Assembly: GCA_022925895.1 (NCBI GenBank)
Contig: JAKSYS010000218.1
Span: forward strand, 1 to 64,000
Length of the DNA stretch: 64,000 nt
Source: Fragilaria crotonensis
Taxonomy: Eukaryota; Bacillariophyta; Fragilariophyceae; Fragilariales; Fragilariaceae
Reading direction: 5' to 3'
In this document: positions 20,411-33,252 of the stretch, in pieces
Layout of the letters: each line of letters starts with the position of its first letter
Position numbering within the stretch: position 1 is the first letter of the stretch
Notes under the pieces: generated by a model
Seen by the model: only the letters and a program-made list of their open reading frames with translations
Database searches by the model: none
Told to the model about the DNA's origin: nothing
Program-made: the position numbers and the translations under genes

Positions 20411-23400
20411 TCCGTATCAATCAATAAGATAATAGACGTCCTCACACCGCCTATTCCCGCCACCATATCCACAAACCACACACAGACTCCAATAACTCCC
20501 GCCAAAACTCCAGCACTGATTCAACATCACAGCACACACGCAACACTCCACACTTTCCGCCCTGGTCGTACCACGCTCCGTCAACCGCTAAACATAGATC
20601 TGACCTCATCGTACGGAGACTCTATCCACGACCGGGAACCATCAAGCATCCGCGTGTTCTTTCAAAACGTGAAGGGCCTCACATACTCCCACACAGGTGA
20701 AGACTACGCCTACTACCTTTCATGCACGGCATCAATGGGAGCAGACATCATCGGCATGGCTGAAACCAACTCCGCCTGGTCGCACCACCATCTCCGCAAC
20801 GCTTTACACCAACAAGCTAGAAAACAATACGAACAACACAAATTCTCCCTCAGCTCACCATCACAGGACATCGACCCGGTACCAGAAAAAGAAACATTTC
20901 AAGCTGGCGGCACCGTAACAATGGTGACAAATTCTCTAGTTCCCATGGCATTCGGAGAACCGCATCACGACCCCACCGGACTCGGCCGCTGGAGCTCGCT
21001 CAGTTTCGGAGGAAAAGATGAACGATTCCTCACCATTTTCACCGCCTATAGAGTGTGCAAAGGAAGCATCCAATCATCACCAATTGGCAGTGCCTTTAGC
21101 CGCGAATACGAACACCACCGAGGCAAAGGGATTAAAAACCCACAACCGCGCAAAATCCTGCTCACAGATCTCACTCAAGCGATTCAACATGAGCAAACAA
21201 AAGGTCACGCCATCCTTGTCATGATGGACTCCAACGGATGCCTAGAAGATGACACTGATCTCCAACTCTTTGCCTCAGAATGTGAACTCAATGACCTCCA
21301 CGCCAAAACACCGTCTCCATCAACGTTCATAGGCTCCACACATCGACGCATCGACCACATCTTCGGCTGTCTCCAGGTCCAACAGTCGGTCACATCAGCA
21401 GGGTCTCTGTCCTATATAGAGGGACCGCAATCTGATCACAGAGGTCTATTCGTCGATCTTGACCCCCAACATCTCCTCCATCGGACAACAGAACCACTGA
21501 ATATCTCGCCGGCACATGCACGTTCACTAAAAACAGGCAACCCAGAGGCAGTCGCCACATACCACGACGCGATGCTGGACTACTACGCTGATCACAACAT
21601 GATTCAACGGCTGGACAATTTGGTAAGAGACAAAGATAAAATGTCCATACCCACACTTCGTAAGCACCTTGAAAAGTGGGACTCCGATCAAGGCCGGGCA
21701 ATGAAACACGCAGAAGCTCTCCTCAACAGACCCAAGAAACCGTATGCATGGTCACCAAAACTAAGAAACGACGGATTGCTATACCGATACTGGAACCTCC
21801 GCCTCCGGGAAAAAACACACTCAGAAGATTACCATCATATCCTCCGCAGAATAGAAACACAAACACAACAACACAACCCAGACTTTATTCTCCCTTTCCT
21901 CGACATCCCACTCCCCATCTCAGAGATCCACAATCAACTCAAAAGTGCAAAACAGCATCTCAAAACCAGCCAATGCAATTCACCTGAACTGCGATACCGC
22001 TGCTACACAGATCTACTTGCCATATACGCCAACGACACAGATCCCTCCACACAAAAAGCATCTGAACGCCGCTCCAAAATTGTCACCAATACCATCAAGT
22101 CAGAACAGTGCAGATCGATGCATGCCAACATAAGAGCGACAGTAAAACCAAGCACAATGGAAAGTCTTAGCAGACTTCTGGTTCCCCACTGCCAAAATGA
22201 TCCCAGCCTTCCTCACAACTTCCAGGAGCTCCTCGCAACCACACCTACAGAAGACATACAATGGGCATCCATACTCGACAAAACATCCATCGAAAGCAAC
22301 CTTCTAAAATTCAACCGCGAACATTTTCGAGCTGCGGCGGCATCCCCCCGCGGCTAAGGAGAAATCCACGATAAACTTACTTTTACAAGTCTCTCGCCGG
22401 AAGCTGCTTCTCTACTTGACGGAACCATACCGGCAGAGTGGCACGGAAATGACGAACTCCTGAGAGAATTCTTGACGTCCTTCAGTATTCCTGACCGCAT
22501 AAAAGACACAACCCAAATCACCACAGCAATCTCTCAAGAAGACGTTCAAAAAGGATTCTCCAAATGGAAGGAACGCACTTCAACATCTCCATCTAGCCGA
22601 CACCTGGGCCACTACAAAGCTCTCATCCAAAACGAAACACTTCTCTCCAGTCTCACCAAGTTCCTCCAACTCATAGTCGACAAAGGCCTCGTGCTCCACA
22701 GGTGGTGCAATGCCGTTAACATCATGATAGAAAAGGACCAAGGACATCCAAAAATAACCAGACTCCGTATCATTCACCTCTTCGAAGCTGACTTCAACTT
22801 CTTCCTCAAACTCCAATGGGGTTCACGACTAGTACGACGAGCTGATGAAAAGTCTTTACTCAACGATGGCCAACATGGATCGGTCCCAAGACGCACTGCG
22901 ATGGATCCAATCATGCTCACCGAACTCACCACGGACCTCTGCAGAACGCTCAAACATAATTTGGCAAGATTTGACAATGACCCCTCTGCCTGCTATGACC
23001 GCATCATAGTCGCCCTCGGAATGCTTGCAGCCCGCCGCTGTGGAATGCCAACAAACGCCGTCAGCACCCACGCCTCAGCCCTCCAACACATGAAGTACAA
23101 GGTTAAAACGATACACGGCATCTCAGAAGAAACTTACCACGGGACACAGGATTCTCCCCTCTTTGGCACCGGACAAGGCAGCGGCGCCTCCCCGGCAGTA
23201 TGGTTGACTCTCGTAGTCACGCTTATGAACACGTTGGACAGAGTGATAAAACACAGAATGACATTTGAATCGCCAGACTCCCTCAGCACACACACCCGCC
23301 TAGTGGACGCCTTCGTCGACGACACCTCCCTAGGCTTTACGGACACAGGTTCACTCTCTCTCGAGGATCTCACCGCCACACTCTCTACCATCGCCCAAAC

Positions 23401-24467
23401 TTGGGAGAATCTTCTCTTCTACTCTGGCGGATCACTCAATCTCCAAAAATGCTCATGGTACGCAATGTACTGGGCCTGGAAATATGGCAGACCATATCTT
23501 GCGCCTATCAATCCCACCGATCACGACCTGCACCTCTCCACGCAAGGTAACAATGATACAAGCACTACTATCCGCCGCTGGCCGCTCAACAAAGCAAATC
23601 GCATCCTAGGGGTACCTCTCACCGGACGGAGACTTCACAACTCAACTCCAGATCCTCAAGAAGAAAGCCGACGCATTCGCCTACACACTCAGGTCCCCCC
23701 GCCTGACTCCACAAGATATCATCACGTTCCATAGAACCACCTACGGCCCATCCATGAGAAACGTGCTACCTGCACTCTCAGTTGACGAAGAGGAACTATC
23801 CATGGTCCAATCCAAAATTCTGTCGGCCATACTCAACAAACTCGGACACAAACTTCCAACAGAAATCCGCCACGGACCCATTGAGATGGGAGGCCTCGCT
23901 CTGATAGACCTTCGCACCGAAGTGGGAATCTCCCAACTAAAATACATGAGAGACGCCATCTATTCTGACAGTGAAGCTGGGAAACTCATCATAATGAGCC
24001 TGAAGTATAGCCAGATCGAAGCTGGCATCGCAGAACCACTCCTCGAACACCCGCAGATACACCTACAGTATCTCACTCCGACATGGCTACTATCCATAAG
24101 ACAGTATCTGTACCAACATAACCTCACGGTGTCCATCACGGACGTTCTCAAAGCACCTCTCAAAGGCCGCATTGATCAATGCATCATGTCATCTCCCAGC
24201 CTTGCAAACTACACGAAGTCCCAGCAGATTGATTTAAATCTCGTGCGACTGTATCTTCAAATCACCACACTTTCGGATATGACGGAGTCAGATGGACTGC
24301 ACGCGTGCAAATACAACATCAAAAGCCTTCGTAGACCCGACCAATCCATTAACAGCATCACATGGACTCAACAGGAACAAGTAACACAGTCGCAGACAAA
24401 GCTGTGGACCCGTTTCATATCGTCCGCTTACCTTCGATATGGAAATAAATGGCGTCAGACACCACTC
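20408..24467 (+). pseudogene. LINE ORF2, 5' part: endonuclease and reverse transcriptase
   Basis: Starts at the ATG at 20408, inside the TAATG overlap with ORF1. The endonuclease/exonuclease/phosphatase domain shows F-F-Q-N-V-K-G (Asn), M-A-E-T-N (Glu), M-M-D-S-N-G (Asp/Asn) and G-P-Q-S-D-H-R-G (catalytic Asp-His). The RT shows R-I-I-H-L-F-E-A-D, F-D-N-D-P-S-A-C-Y-D (motif A), G-T-G-Q-G-S-G-A-S-P (motif B) and F-V-D-D (motif C). An in-frame TAA at 22,355-22,357 breaks it; the same frame then continues with G-E-I-H-D-K-L-T-F-T. A frame change follows at about 23,620-23,640. The coding continues to 24,467, where the LTR element is inserted. Confidence 0.85.
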
Positions 24468-24851
24468 TGCAGTACACCGCACGTGCCCTTAGCGTAGTGC
24501 GATACAGTATACTATATTACTAGTATCCAGTACTACAATACAATGGCCATGTATAGTACTTGGATATACCGGTAGACTAGTAATACCATAGTACAGTGCA
24601 ACAATAGAACACTGATCCTGTACAACAGTACAACCGTACAACAGTAGAATGAGAACTGTCTGACATCTCTTGGAGACTCACTGAGTCTCCTAGATGAATG
24701 AAAGAGAACAGTCCAATCCCACCAAGGATGGGACTGCTCTCTTGTTTTAAAAACTAGTCTCATAACTTTTAATAAGGTGCAACTATTAATCCTTTAAAAC
24801 TAGCTACAAATTAGCCTCCAAAATAAAACTGATTACTTCGCGCGTAGGGCA
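24468..24851 (+). repeat. 5' LTR of the nested element
   Basis: 384 bp, TG...CA ends, preceded by the target duplication CACTC. By eye it is identical to the 3' LTR. Confidence 0.93.
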
Positions 24852-27800
24852 CAGTGAATTCACTCCCAGTAGTCAGTACATCACCATGACGAACAAAAAT
24901 AAAGGTAAGCGCAAAGCGTCTGAAAATTCGTCTGCGGAACATGTCGCATTCCGTCAGTCGAACCTCGCGTTGAATCCGCCGTCGATTTATTTTGATAGGC
25001 CCAAGAAATCGACAGAGAAATCTGACGATGAGGGCAACTATAAAAAAATCGACGTCCCGATTGAAGCCGGAAATGCGAACTCCAAAAATATCGAAAAGAG
25101 AATTCGTTTGTTTGGAGACTACGACACCTCGCCAGAAGCGTGGGTGAAGTGGCGCATAGAGCTCGAGGAGGTCATTCGTGACTATCCGCTCGAGTCTGGC
25201 GAACAAAAAAGCGTCTATGGCTCTTGCACTACTTAAGGGCAGTGCAAGAGACAAATTCCAGCAAACGTGGCGTAGACTCGATACGGAGAACGTAGCGGGT
25301 CCCGCACGACAGAGGAAGACTCCAAACGAGATTTTCCAGCTGGTAATGACGGAAGTTGGTAAGTCTTACTTCCCAATCTTGCATGCGTACCAGAAGCAGG
25401 TGGTGTACATGCAGCATTACCTACGTCTTGGAAGTCATACGGTTCGTAACTTTGCTACGCGTTTACGCGAGCTAAATAATTACTTACCGTATTTTCCACG
25501 GGAAGAAGGTAAGGCTGAACCGTCTAAATTGTCTGATGACGACTTGATTCAAATTCTCAACCAGGCGAAGCCTGAAGAATGGCAAGCGGTCATTCTTGGT
25601 GCGAACATCGAGCTTTATAAGTTCGATTTTCAAGGCACTGTTGATTATTTTGAGAAACTTGAACTCAGACAGGCACTTGAGGCCAAACGTCGTAAGGTGG
25701 ACAAATCCGATAACCCTGAGGGCACGAAAAGAGCAATTGGAACGGTAAGTCCGCTGACAAAATGGCAACGGCCAAAACACAGTCGTCTAAGTATAAGAAG
25801 TGTGCGCATTGCGGTCGTCGAATCATACTACGAAAGACTGTTGGTTTAACCCTGAGAACAAGGGAAACAGAAACCTGGTAAGAAAAATGTCGGTTTTACC
25901 GACCGAAATGTCTTGATGACGCAGGAGCAGCTTAACGCTATCCTTGAGCGTCTTCCACGCAACCAAGTCTGGCAAGCGTAAGGTCCGCGACTTTACACCC
26001 GAGAATTCGGATGCAGAAATCGTGGAAATGTTCAGTCCCAAGACAACCATTAGCACAGTAGAGACTAAAGAAGATAGTGACGAAAGTTCCATCTACTTTG
26101 GTTCATTTTCTAGTGAGATATTGCCATCCAAAGATGGCCATGGCAGTAAGAGACAAAAACAAAAACACAAAACCACCGAAGTCGTGGGCGAAGTGATGGG
26201 AACAGGCAAACCCGGCATTGTTCGCATTTTGCTAGACACTGGAGCATCTGCGACAATTATATAAGGATGCGATACGGGGCTTAACTGGACCGGTATTCAA
26301 AACATCACATACACGATGGCACACTATGGGTGGTCAATTCGTAACGAAACTGCAACGAAATTAAATTCAAATTACCCGAGTTTAGTGCGTCAAAGATAGT
26401 ACAATGGGTGTGTCACGAGGACACACATACGTTGCTGCAAGAATGCACAGTATGACATGATCATCGGTGCAGATTTACTATCAGAATTGGGTATCGAAAT
26501 TAATTTCAATACACAACGGATAGTATGGGAAGGTGTAGAAATTCCCATGAAAGAAAAACACGTAATATCCGATCTACAGAATGCTACAGCTATCTACTAC
26601 CACAGTATCGAACCTACGGTACTCAAGGAAGCAGAAGCGAGGCAGAAACGTATACTGGATGCAGACTATAGTGCGTTAGATCTGGATGACTACGCACACA
26701 TGGATACGCACCTAAGTAGCGATCAACAAAAACAACTCGTACGTTCGCTACGAAAGTATCCGAAGTTGTTTAGTGGAGGACTGGGCGTACTCAATGTACC
26801 GCCTGTACATCTCGAACTACGGCCCAAGTAAGGATGAGAAGCCGTATCACGCTCGTCCGTTCCCTGTACCAAAATGCTACGAGGAAACAACGAAGAAAGA
26901 AATTCAACGTTTATGTGACATAGGAGTATTAACGAAGTGCAATGACTCCGAGTGGGCGGCACCAACGTTCATACAGCCTAAAAGACTGGTGACGTTCGAG
27001 TCCTAACGGACTTTCGTGTACTTAATAGGTACATAAAACGTAAACCATACCCGTTACCCAAGATTGCAGACCTTCTTCAGAAACTTGAAGGGTTTAATTG
27101 GGCAACGGCTCTGGACTTAAGTATGGGCTACTACCATATTGTCCTGGATAAAGAATCCAGCTATCTATGTACAATGATTGTACCCTGGGGCAAATATCGC
27201 TACTGTCGCCTACCTATGGGTTTGAATGGCAGTCCTGACATCTTTCAGGCCATAATTAATGACATTATGGGCGATTTGCCTAATGTGCGTGCGTACTTAG
27301 ATGACATACTGATTACAACAGCAGGTTCCTACGAGGACCATCTTCAGCATGTTGAACTCGTGTTGCAACGCCTAACTGATGTTGGCTTTGCCGTTAACCT
27401 ACGTAAATCCTCGTTCGCTGTGACCGAGCTTGATTACTTAGGATATTGGATTACTCGTCGCGGTATCCAACCTCAACCTAAGAAAGTGGAAGCGATTATG
27501 CGGCTGACACCACCAACTACCAAACGGCAGTTAAGACGTTTCTTAGGTATGATCAATTACTACCGTGACATGTGGCGACGTAGAAGTCACATACTAGCAC
27601 CGCTTACGGCGCTGTGTTCTGCCAAAGCTAAATTTATTTGGCACGATAAAGAACAGAAAGCATTTGAAGACATTAAGGCCATAATAAGTCGAGAGACATT
27701 ACTGGCTTATCCTGACTTCTCAAAAGACTTTCACATTTATACGGACTCCAGTGATTATCAACTGGGAGCAGTCATAATGCAAAATGACCGTCCGTTAGCT

Positions 27801-29323
27801 TTCTACAGTAGGAAACTTAACAGCGCTCAAAAACGTTACACGACTGGTGAACAAGAGCTGTTATCCATAGTAGAAACACTTAAGGAATTCAAAAATATAC
27901 TATTAGGTCAAAAAACTGATAGTACATACCGATCATAAGAATCTCCTATATCAGAAAATGTCCACTGATCGTATAATACGATGGAGACTCCTGATAGAAG
28001 AGTTTGGACCTACCTTTCTACATATAAAAGGAGAAAAGAACGTCATTGCTGACGCCTTGTCAAGATTAGATGCGAACTTCAATGAGAAGTTACCAACAGA
28101 GCCTACAAATGATACGATGGCTTACATCTTCATGACAAAAACAGACGTTAAAGAAACTGACTTTCCGTTAAGTCCTATGCTAATCGCTAAATACCAACGG
28201 TTAGATAATGAGCTTAAACGAAGAAGTACGAAATCAAAAAGTCAGAACTTCAATACCAAAACAATTGAAGGAGTTGAGGTCATTACGTACCAAGGAAAAA
28301 TATATATATATTCCTATTCAACTTCAACAACGCGTAGTGGCTTGGTATCATGAGTATCTAGCACACCCAGGCGAATCACGCACTGAAGCAACGATACGAC
28401 AAACATGTACGTGGCCAAAATTACGTAGTCACGTTGAGACATTCTGTAAGACGTGTCGTACGTGTCAACTATTTAAGAAACAAAGGAAGAAGTATGGACA
28501 CTTACCTCCTAAGGAAGCTGAAGAACTTCCCTGGTCTCGTGTAAACGTAGACTTGATTGGACCATACGTTGTACGTACTCCAACGTCTACGTATACACTT
28601 CGTGCGTTGACTATGATTGATCCCGTAACAGGATGGTTCGAAGTCATAGCAATACCAGATAAGAACGCACATACTGTTATGGAAGCGTTTAATAATACGT
28701 GGTTGATGAGATATCCACCCTACATATAGGGTATGATAACGGTTCCGAATTCAAAGCACAATTCAAACAAATGTGCGAGAATTATGGTATGAAAGAAAAA
28801 CCGTCATCCAGTTACAACCCACAATCAAACGGTATTGTAGAACGAGTACATCAAGTACTGGGTAATGCACTTCGGACATTCGAACTCGAACAAAAAGAAC
28901 TCGATGCGAATGACCCTTGGGGACCGTTCCTAAGTGCAGCTGCGTGGGCAATACGTAGTACAGTACATACTACATTAGATGCTACACCCGGACAGTTAGT
29001 ATTTGGACGCGACATGTTGTTGCCCATCCAATTAAAGACGGATTGGGCTAGGATAAGACAACGTAAGCAAGATACTATTAACGCCAATAATAAAAAGGAA
29101 AATGCTAAACGCATTGAACACGAGTACCGTGTTGGCGAAAAAGTCCTACTAGAAAAACCAGGACTGATCTCCAAATTATCCGCCCCACGTACGGGACCTT
29201 ATCGGATTACTGAAACCTATGCTAATGGTACAGTACGCATTCAACGTGGCATTGTCAATGAACGTGTCAACATACGTCGACTAACACCATATAAAGAACG
29301 TACCGCCCAATTAGGGAAGCGAG

Positions 29324-29707
29324 TGCAGTACACCGCACGTGCCCTTAGCGTAGTGCGATACAGTATACTATATTACTAGTATCCAGTACTACAATACAAT
29401 GGCCATGTATAGTACTTGGATATACCGGTAGACTAGTAATACCATAGTACAGTGCAACAATAGAACACTGATCCTGTACAACAGTACAACCGTACAACAG
29501 TAGAATGAGAACTGTCTGACATCTCTTGGAGACTCACTGAGTCTCCTAGATGAATGAAAGAGAACAGTCCAATCCCACCAAGGATGGGACTGCTCTCTTG
29601 TTTTAAAAACTAGTCTCATAACTTTTAATAAGGTGCAACTATTAATCCTTTAAAACTAGCTACAAATTAGCCTCCAAAATAAAACTGATTACTTCGCGCG
29701 TAGGGCA
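29324..29707 (+). repeat. 3' LTR of the nested element
   Basis: 384 bp, identical by eye to 24,468-24,851, preceded by a purine-rich stretch (AGGGAAGCGAG) and followed by CACTC. Confidence 0.93.
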
Positions 29708-31580
29708 CACTCTCTCATGATAACACAGAAGATGAACAACCTGCCAGAGTCCACACCACTACCAAACAATCCAAGCCTACCAAAGTCTCTCCCACATGGT
29801 ACAACGCCTCAAGCGGCTACGAACAAAGTGGCAACGGATCTTATCATCTGGAGATCCTTCAGATCCAGACGACGACTCATCATCGCCTCAGACGGAAGTT
29901 TACTCCCTACAGCAGGCACTTTCGGCTGGAAAGTAACTACCGATAAACACAGCACGCTCTTCCAAGGCTCTGGTCCAATTGACGGCCCCATCGACATCGG
30001 CAGCTCCACACGCAGCGAACTGGGTGGCTTCACCGCACCTCTTCTTCTCATCACAATGATAGCAAGGAATTGGGGACTCCGTCACCGATGCAAATTCCGA
30101 TGGATAGTGGACAGTAAAATTGCCATCAACAGGGTGATCTTCACAGTACGAAAGGACTCCAGACCAACAAAACAACCGGACAATGTAGATTATCTCTCAG
30201 TCATTCGAGCACTTTATCGCGAACTCAGAAGGCCGATAAAAATCCAGTGGATAAAAAGCCACCAAGATGACAAGACGTCATATGACAAACTCTCCTCGGA
30301 CGCAAAATTAAACATCGATGTCGACAAACTTGCAACACACCAACACACTCGCCCAGCACCACGCTCTCAACCAAAGACGACGACTGCACATATTCCTGCC
30401 ACCAAAATCTCAATTACGATAAACAAAATTCGATACGCAAGCAATATCGACGCCAATCTTCGGTTCCAAATAAACGGCGGATACCTTCGCCAATATCTCC
30501 AAAAGAAGCATGAATGGTCTGATAGGACGTGGGACACAATCAATATTCCGGCTCTCGGACGTCATCTCAAAACGCTACCACTACATCATCACACCGCGCA
30601 TCAAATTCATACGACAAACAACCACTCTGGAATTCATCAACTGCGACAAAAATCAAAGACCCAGCTATTGCCTTATGCGTGCTGCGTGAAGACACCGGAA
30701 GACCAACAACATTTTCTCATGCAAACCCTGCTCGAGCAGAGGCACTCCGACAACTGACTAAAACGCTGACTGACAAAGACGCCCATCCGTACGGCATCAG
30801 CCTGGCCGCGTGCATAGAATCACATCTCAACGACCCGACAACAGAGGAAACCCGCCACTTGACACATTCGAATCTCGATACAAAGACGCCATAAACGACG
30901 CCATATACCACCAAAAACAAATTGGATGGCAGCATCTCATTCGCGGTTTTGCACTCTCTTGGCTTCGCCTCGCCTCCCTCAAACCTATCGACGATGGAAA
31001 ACCGGATACGCCACGAGGCCAACACCGCATCCATACATCTCTCTCGGCAAATTCACAAGTACGTCCGCGCCATCTGGCTCGGCCGGAATGACACACTCCA
31101 TAAACACACAGATGCAGCCAACGCTATCAAATATTCAGCAGAATCCACAGAAATTCGACACTACTTCTCTGATCCACTACTCCTTCCGCTGAGGACCGCC
31201 ACTATGTTTCCAACAGCAACCTCGAAAAACTTCTTCATAGCAGCCCATCCGTCCGCAGAAGATGGCTCCGACGCGTGAGAACTGCGCGCAACAATATGCT
31301 GAAGAATGGAAATCACAGCTCACCATCAGGACATTCTTCCCTAAGGCGACAACAACGGATCCAGAATCAACCCAACGACCCACCACAACGCCGACGACCT
31401 GAACCAAGTACACCAACATCGCCCCTATACCCAAGCATATCGAGCGGACACCGGACGACCACCGGACACAGCCACAGCGACACAGGCAAACACGAACTAG
31501 AACTACACAACAGCGCATGACCGCGTTCTTCCAGGACGACCCCGATACCCACAAACCAACCGGAAATCCTTCGCACATCT
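29708..31580 (+). pseudogene. LINE ORF2, 3' part: RNase H, Cys/His motif and PIP-like C-terminus
   Basis: Continuation of the LINE after the nested element. RNase H is clear at about 29,870-30,330: I-A-S-D-G-S (Asp), S-T-R-S-E-L (Glu), W-I-V-D-S-K (Asp) and W-I-K-S-H-Q-D-D (His/Asp). Downstream, C-C-V-K-T-P-E-D-Q-Q-H-F-L resembles the Cys/His motif near the end of many LINE ORF2 proteins. The frame changes near 30.61, 30.68, 30.85, 30.97 and 31.2 kb. The last frame holds Q-L-T-I-R-T-F-F (31,316-31,339), a stop at 31,400, then in the same frame Q-Q-R-M-T-A-F-F (31,508-31,531) before the final stop. Both fit the PCNA-interacting consensus Q-x-x-[ILM]-x-x-F-F. Confidence 0.8.
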
Positions 31581-31600
31581 GAAATTAGGGAAAGTGCTGG

Positions 31601-32609
31601 GGTTGGGTACCTGTACGATCTTGCCAAAAGTTTGTACTATAGGTAAACCTATATAATTTGTTTCAGCTCTCTCCTATATCACGAAAAAGTGTATGCATAA
31701 TATATGGCACAAAAGAAACACGTCGACGATCAAAGTTACAAGTGGCAAAGGAAATCTTTGACTTTTCTGACTGCTCATATAGCCTCATAAAACCGGTTTT
31801 GAGCGAATTCGGTAAAATGCGGGTTTCCACTTTTACTACTGGCGGTACATGTACCGTCGTACCAGTAGTAGGGTCTCCATTTCTCCATCGAAGGTTCGGT
31901 CTTCGGTCCCCGTTCCCTTTCCACGACACCACGAAACCACAACCCACGGAAAACAATCAGCATAGATTAGAGATTACTACAGCATACGTATGTATAAATC
32001 ATACTGCAGCATACAAAAACTCCGAGATACAATTAGGTCTTGAACGGAAGAAACATGCGTACAGGACAGTGGCATGGAAATCAGTGCACGTTAGAGTATG
32101 TAACAACTCTCCACTTATACGCACGAATTAGAGTGGTTCGGAGAAACTCAAGACTGCATTTGGAACGGAACTTGCGGGGTTTTCGAAAGTCTTCGTTCTT
32201 CGAATCAATGCGAGAAATGAATTCAGGGTACCGTTACGAATTTCAGACAAAATGATATATACAATTCCAAGCACTACTATATTTACCTATTGCAACCACG
32301 TATGTGATTTGTGGGATACTACGACATACGACACGTCAAGCGCTGAGTTCAACCAGGACCTGTGACGCGCAGCAGTCCGAAAAGTCACAACATCGACCAA
32401 AGGTCCGTCAAGACGTGTTCCCGCGTCTGTCTTACGAATCATTCTGAACAGTCGGAAATCTCGTTCGTCCACCCGCATTCCTTCTTGAGAGATCACAAAG
32501 AATAGCAAAATAAAGAGTCTTCGCTGCTCCGCTACCACAGCCCGATTTCAAATATTCAACCGCATCACATTAATCTGATCAATCAGTACAATTGCAACAA
32601 GACTCTCGT
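31601..32609. other. Intergenic region after the LINE
   Basis: Open frames such as 31,658-32,131 (+) and 32,287-32,538 (-) show no domain or coding signature I trust. I find no LINE tail or target duplication here. Nothing else is supported. Confidence 0.35.
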
Positions 32610-33252
32610 ATGGCTGCTAACAACTCACTTTACCGCTTGCCAATTGGTATTAACAACAAGGGAGCCGAGCTTCTATCACAAGGAAAGATTAAAGAGTCTC
32701 GAGTGCTGTTACTCAATGCACTTCAACATGCGAAAAAGATAGCGATCACATTGCGAAACCAGCTACCGCGAAGCATCAACAAGTCGGACACGGTGAACTT
32801 CCATTTCTTGACTCCGATACCGCTGACAGTTGAATCAGAAACTTTCGTCTTCACGCGACCAGTTCAGATTTTGGAAATGAAGGAATTGGTGGATTGCCAA
32901 GCTTTTGCTGGGGAAGTAACAAGTGCGATTGTGTTTAATGTGAGCTTGGGCTTCCACGCAGAGGGCCTCAGAGAATCAAAGCAACTGGCAAAGGCGCTCA
33001 GAGGATACAGATTGCGTTGGGATTGAGACAATACAGGAGACGAGTGACTAGCCCACTGCTTGACATTGGGTTGTTCAACAACATTGCGCACATTCATGTT
33101 GAAAGAGTGCATACGAAAGTGCGAATCGTTGTTTTTCAAATATGGTCTATCTCATGAAACGTCTTGACAAGAAGGAGTTGGATGAAGTAGATCTTTGTGG
33201 TTTCACAAGTGGGGCCCTTTGGCTAGTACCTATGTGCGCTCCTGTGGCATAG
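32610..33252 (+). pseudogene. TPR-like family member, broken by two frame changes
   Basis: Starts at the ATG at 32610 (M-A-A-N-N-S-L-Y-R-L). The start region N-N-K-G-A-E-L-L-S-Q-G-K-I-K-E-S has the signature of tetratricopeptide-like proteins that I associate with diatom multigene families; it is followed by F-T-R-P-V-Q-I and A-I-V-F-N-V-S-L-G-F-H. Coding evidence then moves to another frame (L-F-N-N-I-A-H-I-H) and to a third (M-V-Y-L-M-K-R-L ... C-A-P-V-A, stop at 33,252). Both moves equal the loss of one base, near 33,015 and before 33,142; with them the length is 215 codons. Function unknown. It is a decayed copy or suffers consensus errors. Confidence 0.55.

Larger units (their letters stand above)
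24468..29707 (+). mobile_element. Ty3/gypsy-type LTR retrotransposon nested in the LINE
   Basis: A 5,240-bp element bounded by two 384-bp LTRs that begin TGCAGTAC and end GGGCA, flanked by the 5-bp target duplication CACTC (24,463-24,467 and 29,708-29,712). Internal parts in order: gag (about 24,886-25,850), aspartic protease (about 26,200; L-L-D-T-G-A-S-A), reverse transcriptase (about 26,850-27,500; Y-L-D-D), RNase H (about 27,650-28,080), integrase with an HHCC head and a C-terminal domain (about 28,330-29,290), then a purine-rich tract before the 3' LTR. The order RT-RNase H-integrase places it in Ty3/gypsy. The LTRs look identical, so the insertion is young, yet the internal coding region is broken, with roughly half a dozen interruptions. 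Confidence 0.92.
17733..31600 (+). mobile_element. APE-type LINE (non-LTR retrotransposon) split by a nested LTR element
   Basis: A non-LTR element with ORF1 (17,733-20,408), then ORF2 carrying an apurinic-like endonuclease, reverse transcriptase and RNase H. The RT half ends at 24,467 and the RNase H half resumes at 29,708; between them lies a Ty3/gypsy-type element with a CACTC duplication of the LINE target. Without the insert the LINE is about 8.6 kb. The true ends are uncertain: I see no flanking duplication and no clear poly-A. ORF1 is whole; ORF2 has an in-frame stop at 22,355 and several frame changes, so this copy is dead. Codon style (ACC, CTC, CAC-rich) differs from the host genes nearby. 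Confidence 0.88.

Noticed and set aside
24533-24763. 76-codon frame present twice (also 29,389-29,619)
   Set aside because: It lies wholly inside the LTRs, antisense; the identity reflects LTR identity, not a gene family.
31658-32131. 157-codon plus-strand frame after the LINE
   Set aside because: No domain or compositional sign of coding; overlaps equally long antisense frames.
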